Below, in pieces: positions 1-12,343 of a DNA stretch of 64,000 nucleotides. Origin of the DNA: Trachythela sp. YZ-2020 (taxonomy: Eukaryota; Cnidaria; Anthozoa; Malacalcyonacea; Clavulariidae); NCBI GenBank assembly GCA_016169945.1, contig JADLSH010000114.1, positions 2,206,001-2,270,000 on the forward strand. The letters run 5' to 3'. Numbering within the stretch: the first letter of the stretch is position 1; every line of letters begins with the position of its first letter. Under the pieces are notes generated by a model that was given only the letters and a program-made list of their open reading frames with translations, did not search any database and was not told where the DNA came from. The position numbers and the translations under genes were made by a program.

Positions 1-2261
1 TATTTGACGACTGATTGTACAATGTGTCTGTGTTATAACTTTATAGCGTCTGCCGTTGTTTTGCTACACTGTGTCCTAACATGGTCTGTGACGAAAGATA
101 TATCTGACGAAACGCAGGCACATGTTACCTTCTTAAGTATGGGAACAAGTATTATATTCGCAAACTTGCTAAAATGGCTAAGAATCCCATCGGGAATTTT
201 CCCACAGACTAAAATAGCAACTATGTATAGTCCATGAAGTAATTGATAATAAGAAATATATCAAGAAACGTGGCTGGAGTGTAAAGGACAATCGCGTAAA
301 TCTATACTCCAAATACCAGTAGAAGATTATTTTATTTATTATGATCATTTATTATGTATGCCGAAGCGCACTGAGGCTGTGATTAAATATAGATCTATTA
401 TTTAGGACGTGAAACATGTATGTAATATAAGACGCTTGAAACACGTGTTCGGTTGACACACGGTTGATACTGTAAATCGTACAACATTTTCCTCAATTTA
501 GCTTTGAGTTGATACGGCATATTCAATTTTTCCACAGTAACTACTAAAAGAAAGTGTTTAGGGAGCCTGTGTTGATATAATACTGGTTGTTCTTTCCCAA
601 AAAGTATGTAAAATTGTGTGAAGTGTATCGATTGACACTCAACTCTAAAAATCACTACAGTATACCACATATATTTATATAAAAAAGTGTCAACCGCTCC
701 AAAATTTGGCTTAATCACATTTAAACTCTTTAATGACTAGCAAACACATTGTTAGATATTCTCAACATATTAGTCTCAGCCTTGTTCTGTTTTAAAAGCA
801 TTTCAGTGGCTCGTTATTTCATTTTTATATAGTGTCAACCGACGTGTCAACCGATGCTACTTTGATGACAATCGTCTATTTAGTCCGGAAAAGCTTATTA
901 GGATAGCTTGCGCATACAATTAACATTGGTTTGACCGAAGAGCGGAGGTAGAATTGTCGATAATAAGTTTAGAAAAACATGAATTACATGCTCTCACTTC
1001 TTCCTGTTGATTTTCTAGGATTCGAATAAATTGTACATAAAATATATCCGAAAGGCCCCAGCTGACTTGCATCACCATGGTGATGACCATATCAGTTCAA
1101 CCACCCGTGGCGCGTTGTTTGGTGCATTCTTTGCGTTTATGTTGCAAGTCTATGCGTTTATGTTGCAAGTCAGCTGGGGCTTTTCGGATATATTTTATGT
1201 ACAATTTATTCGAATCATAGAAAATCAACAGAAAGAAGTGAGAGCATTTAATTCATGTTTTTCTAAACTTATTATCAACAATTCTACCTCCGCTCTTGGG
1301 TCAAACCAATGTTAATTGTATGCGCAAGCTATCCTAATAAGCTTTTCCGGACTAAATAGACGATTGCAATCAAAGTAGCATAGTAGTAGCTATCCTAATA
1401 AGCTTTTCCGGACTAAATAGACGATTGCCATCAAAGTAGCAAAACAGAACAAGGCTGAGACTAATATGTTGAGAATATCTAACAATGTGTTTGCTAGTCA
1501 TTAAAGAGTTTAAATGTGATTAAGCCAAATTTTGGAGCGGTTGACACTTTTTTATATAAATATATCTGGTATACTGTAGTGATTTTTAGAGTTGAGTGTC
1601 AATCGATACACTTCACACAATTTTACCTACTTTTTGGGAAAGAACAACCAGTAATATATCAACACAGGATCCCTAAACACTTTCTTTTAGTAGTTACTGT
1701 GGAAAAATTGAATATGCCGTATCAACTCAAAGCTAAATTGAGGAAAATGTTGTACGATTTACAGTATCAACCGTGTGTCAACCGAACACGTGTTTCAAGC
1801 GTCTTATATTACATACATGTTTCACGTCCTAAATAATAGATATATATTTAATCACAGCCTCAGTGCGCGTCCGCATACATAATAAATGATCATAATAAAT
1901 AAAAATATCTTCTACTGGTATTTGGAATATAGATTTACGCGATTGTCCTTTACACTCCAGCTACGTTTCTTGATATATTTCTTATTAGCAATTGCTTGAT
2001 GGACTATAGCTACATAGTTGCTATTTTAGTCTGTGGGAAAATTCCCGATGGGATTCCTAGCCATTTTAGCAAGTTTGCGAATATAATACTTGTTCCCATA
2101 CTTAAGAAGTTAACATGTGCCTGCGTTTCGTCAGATGTATCTTTCGTCACAGACCATGTTAGCACACAGTGTAGCAAAACAACGGCAGACGCTATAAAGT
2201 TATAACACAGACACATTGTACAATCGTCAAATATGCACGGCTCATACGCAATGTCCATCAA
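1..2261. repeat. Long inverted repeat of the array unit (palindrome, centre ~1115)
   Basis: Bases 1-1075 read the array unit forward and about 1160-2261 read it backward, leaving a loop of about 85 bp. The arm sequence next to the loop (CCCCAGCTGACTTGCA and its complement) and the outer blocks match almost base for base. Short open frames in the arms recur only because the DNA recurs; none has a recognisable domain. Confidence 0.85.
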
Positions 2262-3184
2262 TTTTCCCGTGCATTTTACTGAACAATAATCGACGTTGCT
2301 AATTTTTCAGATAAATTTGCATATCACGCTTGCATAGGCCAGTTTCAATGATATATATCTTGAATCACTCCCCTCCCAATACATCGCATTTTATAGCTCC
2401 ATATTGTATAATATATTATTCTATCGCGTTATATTTCAAAGAATGCATAGGAAACGAGATATTATATATGCCAATGCAATTCGCTAAATATGTTACGCTA
2501 AATGCTATTTGAATTTCATGAAAATAACTTTGAAAAATACTCTTTGACTGAAGGACGCTATAGACGCCTTTCAGACAATCACTTTCAAAAGTTGTTGGGA
2601 CACCTGCAGTTTTAGAGCATAGGTCATCTGTCCCAACACATTTGAAAAGGATTGTCTGAACACTATACCCAAATATTTATTGTATATCTCAAAATAACTG
2701 GCAAAGAAAGCTTTAAGGGCGATGTATATATTTCTATATTGTGCATAGCAGATGTAATACAACATTTCTAACCACTCTAGTTCGTGTGAAATTGGAAAAG
2801 TTAATAATTAACAGAATATATGGGCGTTTGGGTATAGCATCTTTAATTCCCTAAGGTTTATTGTGTTTTTAGCTTTTATCAATTACGTCCAAAACTATTG
2901 AATTAATTGTGGTATAGTTTATCGCATAGCAATAGACTTCCGGTTATTATTCGTATACGAGCAATGGATCAGCCAACTGCTAAATTGGGTACTCAAACCA
3001 AGCAAGCGCTTAGCTATCTAGAGCAGAATTCTCAGATAGATTTGTCTCCCCATGGCTCTCGTACCGCCCATGAAGGATCAATCAGATGGTAGTAAATTTG
3101 GAGGTACCTACTAAAAGAGGTGGTCACTTGGACATAGCTATAATTTCAAGCACTACGTTTATGTTGCAAGTTATCAGAAAGTTC
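1160..3184 (-). repeat. Array unit, inverted copy
   Basis: This is one near-complete ~2.25 kb unit in reverse orientation. It carries the same blocks as the forward copies at 3186-6019, 8041-10322 and 12344-14324. It lacks the ~159-bp G/C-tract insertion found in the forward copies, so it supplies an empty site around 2620-2635. It joins the next forward unit near 3185. Confidence 0.75.
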
Positions 3185-3828
3185 GTGGATAGTATATTAT
3201 ACAATATGGAGCTATAAAATGCGATGTATTGGGAGGGGAGTGATTCAAGAGATATATTATTGAAACTGGCCTATGCAAGCGTGATATGCAAATTCATCTG
3301 AAAAACTAGCGACGTCGATTATTGTTCAGTAAAATGCACGGGAAAATTGATCGACATTGCGTATGAGCCGTGCATATTTGACGTCTGATTGTACAATGTG
3401 TCTGTGTTATAACTTTATAGCGTCTGCCGTTGTTTTGCTACACTGTGTGCTCACATGGTCTGTGACGAAAGATATATCTGACGAAACGCAGGCACATGTT
3501 ACCTTCTTAAGTATGGGAACAAGTATTATATTCGCAAACTTGCTAAAATGGCTAGGAATCCCATCGGGAATTTTCCCACAGACGAAAATAGCAACTATGT
3601 ATAGTCCATCAAGCAATTGCTAATAAGAAATATATCAAGAAACGTGGCTGGAGTGTAAAGGACAATCGCGTAAATCTATATTCCAAATAGCAGTAGAAGA
3701 TATTTTTATTTATTATGATCATTTATTATGTATGCCGACGCGCACTGAGGCTGTAATTAAATATAGATCTATTATTTAGGACGTGAAACATGTATCTAAT
3801 ATAAGACGCTTGAAACACGTGTTCGGTT

Positions 3829-4239
3829 CAGGGCCTTTTTTAAGAAATCATCAGTGGGGGGCATCATTGAAAGGGGACGTAACAAGTAGGTAGTGTATTA
3901 CAGGTGTGGGAAGGCGAAGGGGGGTCTGGGGGTCCTCGCCCGGAAAATTTTTGTATTTATGAGTCTCTGTGGCTTGATTTCCTGCATTTTCAGAGACAAT
4001 TTTGATATATCCAATTCAAATTCAAGACAATTTTTGGAACCAGGCTTTGTTGTGAGAATACAATAACTTTCCTCTAAACTCAGTTTTTTTCCCTTTTTGG
4101 CTTATACTTTGGACAAAAGGGACCTTCACTGGGGGGGCAAAAATAGCTTACTGGGGGGCCAAAAATAGCTTACTGGGGGGCCAACATTGGGGCTGGGGGG
4201 GCTTTGGCCCCTCCAGTACATTAGTTAAAAAAGGCCCTG
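3829..4239. mobile_element. hAT-like MITE, 411 bp
   Basis: The ends are inverted: CAGGGCCTTTTTTAA on the left and TTAAAAAAGGCCCTG on the right. The 8-bp direct repeats GTTCGGTT lie at 3821-3828 and 4240-4247. Eight-bp target duplications with CAG-starting termini are typical of hAT elements. The body is rich in G runs and has no coding frame. The other array units have the uninterrupted site. Confidence 0.9.
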
Positions 4240-5494
4240 GTTCGGTTGACACACGGTTGATACTGTAAATCGTACAACATTTTCCTCAATATAGCTTTGA
4301 GTTGATACGGCATATTCAATTTTTCCACAGTAACTACTAAAAGAAAGTGTTTAGGGAGCCTGTGTTGATATATTACTGGTTGTTCTTTCCCAAAAAGTAT
4401 GTAAAATTGTGTGAAGTGTATCGATTGACACTCAACTCTAAAAATCACTACAGTATACCAGATATATTTATATAAAAAAAGTGTCAACCGCTCCAAAATT
4501 TGGCTTAATCACATTTAAACTCTTTAATGACTAGCAAACACATTGTTAGATATGTTAGATATGTTCAGTGGCTCGTTATTTCATTTTTATATAGTGTCAA
4601 CCGACGTGTCAACCGATGCTACTTTGATGGCAATCGTCTATTTAGTCCGGAAAAGCTTATTAGGATAGCTTGCGTATACAATTAACATTGGTTTGACCCA
4701 AGAGCGGAAGTAGAATTGTTGATAATAAGTTTAGAAAAACATGAATTACATGCTCTCACTTCTTTCTGTTGATTTTCTAGGATTCGAATAAATTGTACAT
4801 AAAATATATCCGAAAGGACCCAGCTGACTTGCATCACCATGGTGATGACCATATCAGTTCAACCACCCGTGGCGCGTTGTTTGGTGCCCAAAGCAATGTA
4901 TAATGGTTGCCTACAATCCTATTTACTATCCACGAACTTTGTGATAACTTGCAACATAAACGTAGTGCTTGAAATTATAGCTATGTCCAAGTGACCACCT
5001 CTTTTAGTAGTACCTCCAAATTTACTACCATCTGAGTGATCCTTCATGGGCAGAACGAGAGCGATGGGGAGACAAATCTATCTGAGAAGTCTGCTCTAGA
5101 TAGCTAAGCGCTTGCTTGGTTTGAGTACCCAATTTAGCAGTTGGCTGATCCATTGCTCGTATACGAATAATAACCGGAAGTCTATTGCTATGCGATAAAC
5201 TATACCACATTAAATAATTCAATAGTTTTGGACGTAATTGATAAAAGCTAAAAACACAATAAACCTTAGGGAATTAAAGATGCTATACCCAAACGCCCAT
5301 ATATTCTGTTAATTATTAACTTTTCCAATTTCACACGAACTAGAGTGGTTAGAAATGTTGTATTATATCTGCTATGCACAACATAGAAATATATACATCG
5401 CCCTTAAAGCATTCTTTGCCAGTTATTTTGAAATATACAATAAATATTTGGGTATAGTGTTCAGACAATCCTTTTCAAATGTGTTGGGACAGAT

Positions 5495-5653
5495 GTCCCA
5501 AATACCTATTATATTGACAAACGTCGATCCCCCCGCCCCCTATTCAATGTTGTGTCCAAAATATTATCATATTTGACGGGGTATGGTTTACAATTGGGAA
5601 ACCAACATTGATTGGGGAGGGGGGGGAGGGAGACCATTGTGTATTACAAGTGT
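5495..5653. mobile_element. Small insertion in array unit, 6-bp direct repeats
   Basis: The direct repeats ACAGAT flank it at 5489-5494 and 5654-5659. The inverted unit near 2620-2635 lacks it. Inside, a C-rich stretch followed by ATTCAATGTTG pairs with CAACATTGATTGGGG, giving a hairpin. The same insertion recurs in the units at about 9800 and 14104. Family unknown; non-autonomous. Confidence 0.6.
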
Positions 5654-6019
5654 ACAGATTGACCTATGCTCTAAAACTGCAGGTGTCCCAACAACTTTTG
5701 AAAGTGATTGTCTGAAAGGCGTCTATAGCGTCCTTCAGTCAAAGAGTATTTTTCAAAGTTATTTTCATGAAATTCAAATAGCATTTAGCGTAACATATTT
5801 AGCGAATTGCATTGGCATATAATATCTCGTTTCCTATGCATTCTTTGAAATATAACGCGACAGAATAGTATGTTATACAATATATAGCTATAAAATGCGA
5901 TGTATTGGGAGGGGAGTGATTCAAGATATATATTATTGAAACTGGCCTATGCAAGCGTGATATGCAAATTTATCTGAAAAATTAGCGACGTCGATTATTG
6001 CTCAGTAAAATGCACGGGA

Positions 6020-8040
6020 AAATAATAATCTTTATTCATCAAATACCAATACAGGCACATATGAAATTACATGAAAAAGATACAAAACGTATCGTTATTA
6101 TAACTATAAAATATTGTAAGATTCTAAAATATCACACTCTTGATATTATACATAATAATATGCACGTTTACGCAATGTACTGTTTATCATATAATAGGAG
6201 AATATCATGGAAATATTTTGCTATTATTTTCATAATGGACTTATCGTGAATATTTAAAATATATAAGAACAAATTATTTGTATCAAATAAGCAGAAAGAG
6301 CTATTGATACTATATAAATTATTTAAAAAAGTGTTTCGAGTTTCTGCAATTTTTTTATTGGAGCATGACATTAAATAGTGGAATTCATCTCCAATTTCAT
6401 TCGATTGACATACAGTAAAAATCCTTTCATCGTATGGCGTTTTATTATATCGGCCATATTCAACATGTAGTTTGTGTGCGGATATTCTCATTTTTGTTAG
6501 TGCTTGACGATGTTTAACATTACATACTTCATGGAGATCTTTTTCAAATACAAATTTATTCTTAACTTGTGCGAGGGTTCTTAATTTACCACTGTAACGA
6601 CTTTGTTCAATCTGATCTTTCCAGAAATCAGTGAAGTAGGCAAATAACCTATTTTTTAAATATTTACCTAGATTATGTACACTTTCAAGTGGGAGAGAAA
6701 TACCTTTTAGTGATTCCAAATCACACATTTTTAAAACATAGTTTGTGAATTTAATAGCCTGAGTATTTGATCGGATATTAAAACTTGATGTCTCTCCTAC
6801 AAGAGTATTCATATAATCCGGAGTTTCAATTCGTATCCAATACTTTGTCACTAAAGTAGAGACCTGTACTATTAGAGGAACTTTACCCAGTTCACCATAT
6901 ACTGCTAGGTTTGTACTCTTAGAGTGGACTCGAGTATACGTTTAAAAAATTTCAACTGTAATGATTCCAGTTTATTTACCATATTGAGAAATCTCTTTTG
7001 GAAGAGTTCAAACGAAGAGATTTTACCTAATAATCCTACACCCCAGATTTCACAACCATATAATAAAACTGGAACCACCATTGAAGAAAATAGTTTTAGT
7101 AAAGTTTTAATCGGTATATTCTCTGCATTTGAAAGTTTGTGCATTAGGCAATTGTAAAAACGTAATGCCTTGCTGTATAACATTGTTATCGCTATCTTAA
7201 AATTACCAGTATAATGAAAAGTTAATCCTAAATACGTATATTCGTTTACACAATCCAGTAGATTAGTTCCGAAGTACCACTTGAACGAGATAAATTGACG
7301 TCTTTGGGACTGTGTCCCGAATATCAGAATTTTCGTTTTTTTAAGTTAATTTGTAATTTCCATTTCTTAGTATATAATTCAAGTTTTTGGAGGCATTGTT
7401 GTAGCCCAGATTCTGATTCTGACATCATGACGAAATCGTCGGCATATAATAAACAACTCAACTCCGTGTTTCCAAACTTCAAAGGTTCACAGGTAGTATT
7501 AAACAACTTAGGTATATCATTGATGAAGAGGTTAAACAGAGTTGGGCTTAGATTACATCCTTGTTTCACACCAATATGGGATTGAAAGAATGGGGTGACA
7601 CCTTGTTCGAGCTTAACCGCTGATTTAACAGAGGAGTACATGTTTAGTAAAATTGTGATAAATTTTCCGTTACATCCGTAGTTTATCAGTTTAAAAAATA
7701 AACCTTCTCGCCAGACACTATCGTATGCTTTCCTGAAGTCTACAAAACATGTAAACATGGGTTTTCGTCTTAATTTATAACTGTCTATCAATGTTTTAAG
7801 AACGAGCAGATGATCAGACGTTCGAAATCCATGTCTAAAACCTATTTGGTACTTATTCAAAATACTGTTTTCTTCCAGAAAAAGATTCAAACGTGCGTTA
7901 AGAATTGAAGTGAAAAATTTCCCTAAACAGCTAGAAATGCAAATGCCTCTGTAATTTCCAGGATCACTTTTGTTTCCCGATTTGTGTATAGGAGTAATAA
8001 GGCCTTCCGACCATATTTTTGGAAAAACTCCACTAGATAA
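6020..8040 (-). mobile_element. 5'-truncated non-LTR retrotransposon (LINE), copy 1
   Basis: The element reads on the minus strand. Its 3' end is at about 6020 (complement ends AATAAAGATTATT) and it is cut at 8040 inside the reverse transcriptase. It sits in an array-unit site whose uninterrupted form can be read at 3336-3360. Any target duplication is too short or ambiguous to call. Copy 2, at 10322-12343, is nearly identical. Confidence 0.85.
6168..8040 (-). pseudogene. LINE reverse transcriptase, C-terminal two-thirds, frameshifted (copy 1)
   Basis: The 5' part (8040-7324) encodes reverse-transcriptase blocks: a HKSGN...NYRGI motif, FVDFRKAYDSVW, GVKQGCNLSP and the catalytic LLYADDFVMMS. 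The downstream part holds the C-terminal domain with the HRQALTKMRISAHKL motif and a C-x2-C-like DEFHYLMSC segment. Two frameshifts break it. One is a missing base in an A7 run near 7335, shared with copy 2. The other is a missing C near 6932, seen only here (GACTCGAG versus GACTCCGAG). No ORF1 or endonuclease remains because of 5' truncation. The clade is not assigned. Confidence 0.85.
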
Positions 8041-10322
8041 TTGACGGACATTGCGTATGAGCCGTGCATATTTGACGACTGATTGTACAATGTGTCTGTG
8101 TTATAACTTTATAGCGTCTGCCGCTGTTTTGCTACACTGTGTGCTAACATGGTCTGTGACGAAAGATATATCTGACGAAACGCAGGCACATGTTACCTTC
8201 TTAAGTATGGGAACAAGTATTATATTCGCAAACTTGCTAAAATGGCTAGGAATCCCATCGGGAATTTTCCCACAGACTAAAATAGCAACTATGTATAGTC
8301 CATCAAGCAATTGCTAATAAGAAATATATCAAGAAACGTGGCTGGAGTGTAAAGGATAATCCCGTAAATCTATATTCCAAATACCAGTAGAAGATATTTT
8401 TATTTATTATGATCATTTATTATGTATGCCGACGCGCACTGAGGCTGTGATTAAATATAGATCTATTATTTAGGACGTGAAACATGTATGTAATATAAGA
8501 CGCTTGAAACACGTGTTCGGTTGACACACGGTTGATACTGTAAATCGTACAACATTTTCCTCAATATAGCTTTGAGTTGATACGGCATATTCAATTTTCC
8601 ACAGTAACTACTAAAAGAAAGTGTTAGGGAGCCAGTGTTGATATATTACTGGTTGTTCTTTCCCAAAAAGTATGTAAAATTGTGTGAAGTGTATCGATTG
8701 ACACTCAACTCTAAAAATCACTACAGTATACCAGATATATTTATATAAAAAAGTGTCAACCGCTCCAAAATTTGGCTTAATCACATTTAAACTCTTTAAT
8801 GACTAGCAAACACATTGTTAGATATTCTCAACATATTAGTCTCAGCCTTGTCTTGTTTTAAAAGCATTTCAGTGGCTCGTTATTTCATTTTTATATAGTG
8901 TCAACCGACGTGTCAACCGATGCTACTTTGATGGCAATCGTCTATTTAGTCTGGAAAAGCTTATTAGGATAGCTTGCGCATACAATTAACATTGGTTTGA
9001 CCCAAGAGCGGAGGTAGAATTGTTGATAATAAGTTTAGAAAAACATGAATTACATGCTCTCACTTCTTTCTGTTGATTTTCTAGGATTCGAATAAATTGT
9101 ACATAAAATATATCCGAAAGGCCCCAGCTGACTTGCATCACCATGGTGATGACCATATCAGTTCAACCACCCGTGGCGCGTTGTTTGGTGCCCAAGGCAA
9201 TGTATAATGGTTGACTACAATCCTATTTACTATCCACGAACTTTCTGATAACTTGCAACATAAACGTAGTGCTTGAAATTATAGCTATGTCCAAGTGACC
9301 ACCTCTTTTAGTAGGTACCTCCAAATTTACTACCATCTGAGTGATCCTTCATGGGCGGTACGAGAGCCATGGGGAGACAAATCTAGCTGAGAATTCTGCT
9401 CTAGATAGTTAAGCGCTTGCTTGGTTTGAGTACCCAATTTAGCAGTTGGCTGATCCATTGCTCGTATACGAATAATAACCGGAAGTCTATTGCTATGCGA
9501 TAAACTATACCACATTAAATAATTCAATAGTTTTGGACTTAATTGATAAAAGCTAAAAACACAATAAACTTTGGGGAATTAAAGATGCTATACCCAAACG
9601 CCCATATATTCTGTTAATTATTAACTTTTCCAATTTCACACGAACTAGAGTGGTTAGAAATGTTGTATTATATCTGCTATGCACAATATAGAAATAAATA
9701 CATCGCCCTTAAAGCATTCTTTGGCAGTTATTTTGAAATATACAATAAAAATTTGGGTATTGTGTTCAGACAATCCTTTTCAAATATGTTGGGACAGATG
9801 TCCCAAATACCTATTATATTGACAAAAGTCGATCCCCCCGCCCCCTATTCAATGTTGTGTCCAAAATATTATCATATTTGACGGGGTATGGTTTACAATT
9901 GGGAAACCAACATTGATTGGGGAGGGGGAGGGAGACCATTGTGTATTACAAGTGTACAGATTGACCTATGCTCTAAAACTGCAGGTGTCCCAACAACTTT
10001 TGAAAGTGATTGTCTGAAAGGCGTCTATAGCGTCCTTCAGTCAAAGAGTATTTTTCAAAGTTATTTTCATGAAATTCAAATAGCATTTAGCGTAACATAT
10101 TTAGCGAATTGCATTGGCATATAATATCTCGTTTCCTATGCATTCTTTGAAATATAACGCGACAGAATAGTATGTTATACAATATGGAGCTATAAAATGC
10201 GATGTATTGGGAGGGGAGTGATTCAAGATATATATTATTGAAACTGGCCTATGCAAGGGTGATATGCAAATTTATCTGAAAAATTAGCGACGTCGATTAT
10301 TGCTCAGTAAAATGCACGGGAA
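8041..10322 (+). repeat. Array unit, forward copy (second)
   Basis: It is almost identical to 12344-14324, with matching blocks offset by 4303-4304 bp. It lacks the hAT-like MITE of the preceding unit and carries the small G/C-tract insertion at about 9800-9957. No gene seen. Confidence 0.8.
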
Positions 10323-12343
10323 AATAATAATCTTTATTCATCAAATACCAATACAGGCACATATGAAATTACATGAAAAAGATACAAAACGTATCGTTAT
10401 TATAACTATAAAATATTGTAAGATTCTAAAATATCACACTCTTGATATTATACATAATAATATGCACGTTTACGCAATGTACTGTTTATCATATAATAGG
10501 AGAATATCATGGAAATATTTTGCTATTATTTTCATAATGGACTTATCGTGAATATTTAAAATATATAAGAACAAATTATTTGTATCAAATAAGCAGAAAG
10601 AGCTATTGATACTATATAAATTATTTAAAAAAGTGTTTCGAGTTTCTGCAATTTTTTTATTGGAGCATGACATTAAATAGTGGAATTCATCTCCAATTTC
10701 ATTCGATTGACATACAGTAAAAATCCTTTCATCGTATGGCGTTTTATTATATCGGCCATATTCAACATGTAGTTTGTGTGCGGATATTCTCATTTTTGTT
10801 AGTGCTTGACGATGTTTAACATTACATACTTCATGGAGATCTTTTTCAAATACAAATTTATTCTTAACTTGTGCGAGGGTTCTTAATTTACCACTGTAAC
10901 GACTTTGTTCAATCTGATCTTTCCAGAAATCAGTGAAGTAGGCAAATAACCTATTTTTTAAATATTTACCTAGATTATGTACACTTTCAAGTGGGAGAGA
11001 AATACCTTTTAGTGATTCCAAATCACACATTTTTAAAACATAGTTTGTGAATTTAATAGCCTGAGTATTTGATCGGATATTAAAACTTGATGTCTCTCCT
11101 ACAAGAGTATTCATATAATCCGGAGTTTCAATTCGTATCCAATACTTTGTCACTAAAGTAGAGACCTGTACTATTAGAGGAACTTTACCCAGTTCACCAT
11201 ATACTGCTAGGTTTGTACTCTTAGAGTGGACTCCGAGTATACGTTTAAAAAATTTCAACTGTAATGATTCCAGTTTATTTACCATATTGAGAAATCTCTT
11301 TTGGAAGAGTTCAAACGAAGAGATTTTACCTAATAATCCTACACCCCAGATTTCACAACCATATAATAAAACTGGAACCACCATTGAAGAAAATAGTTTT
11401 AGTAAAGTTTTAATCGGTATATTCTCTGCATTGGAAAGTTTGTGCATTAGGCAATTGTAAAAACGTAATGCCTTGCTGTATAACATTGTTATCGCTATCT
11501 TAAAATTACCAGTATAATGAAAAGTTAATCCTAAATACGTATATTCGTTTACACAATCCAGTAGATTAGTTCCGAAGTACCACTTGAACGAGATAAATTG
11601 ACGTCTTTGGGACTGTGTCCCGAATATCAGAATTTTCGTTTTTTTAAGTTAATTTGTAATTTCCATTTCTTAGTATATAATTCAAGTTTTTGGAGGCATT
11701 GTTGTAGCCCAGATTCTGATTCTGACATCATGACGAAATCGTCGGCATATAATAAACAACTCAACTCCGTGTTTCCAAACTTCAAAGGTTCACAGGTAGT
11801 ATTAAACAACTTAGGTATATCATTGATGAAGAGGTTAAACAGAGTTGGGCTTAGATTACATCCTTGTTTCACACCAATATGGGATTGAAAGAATGGGGTG
11901 ACACCTTGTTCGAGCTTAACCGCTGATTTAACAGAGGAGTACATGTTTAGTAAAATTGTGATAAATTTTCCGTTACATCCGTAGTTTATCAGTTTAAAAA
12001 ATAAACCTTCTCGCCAGACACTATCGTATGCTTTCCTGAAGTCTACAAAACATGTAAACATGGGTTTTCGTCTTAATTTATAACTGTCTATCAATGTTTT
12101 AAGAACGAGCAGATGATCAGACGTTCGAAATCCATGTCTAAAACCTATTTGGTACTTATTCAAAATACTGTTTTCTTCCAGAAAAAGATTCAAACGTGCG
12201 TTAAGAATTGAAGTGAAAAATTTCCCTAAACAGCTAGAAATGCAAATGCCTCTGTAATTTCCAGGATCACTTTTGTTTCCCGATTTGTGTATAGGAGTAA
12301 TAAGGCCTTCCGACCATATTTTTGGAAAAACTCCACTAGATAA
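10322..12343 (-). mobile_element. 5'-truncated LINE, copy 2 (duplicated with its array unit)
   Basis: It has the same 5' and 3' end points and the same insertion point in the array unit as copy 1. It therefore arose by tandem duplication of the whole ~4303-bp block, not by a second insertion. It differs from copy 1 by a handful of bases. Confidence 0.9.
10470..12343 (-). pseudogene. LINE reverse transcriptase (copy 2), one frameshift
   Basis: Same domains as copy 1. The C-terminal part (11486-10470, 338 codons) is open here because the C missing in copy 1 is present. The A7-run frameshift near 11638 still separates it from the YADD-containing catalytic part (12343-11627). With the truncated 5' end it cannot be an active element. 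Confidence 0.85.

Larger units (their letters stand above)
3186..6019 (+). repeat. Array unit, forward copy with hAT-like MITE
   Basis: This is a forward copy of the ~2.25 kb noncoding unit. It is longer than the others because of the MITE at 3829-4239 and the insertion at 5495-5653. GTCAACCG-type motifs recur (near 4247 and 4600), and a CACCATGGTG palindrome lies at about 4835. I recognise no coding content. Confidence 0.75.

Noticed and set aside
3357..3623. Recurrent 60-106-codon frames in the array (also at 398, 1516, 4221, 5025, 9330, 13634)
   Set aside because: They recur only because the DNA unit recurs, occur on both strands of the same DNA, lack domains, and are broken by indels in some units (for example near 8600).
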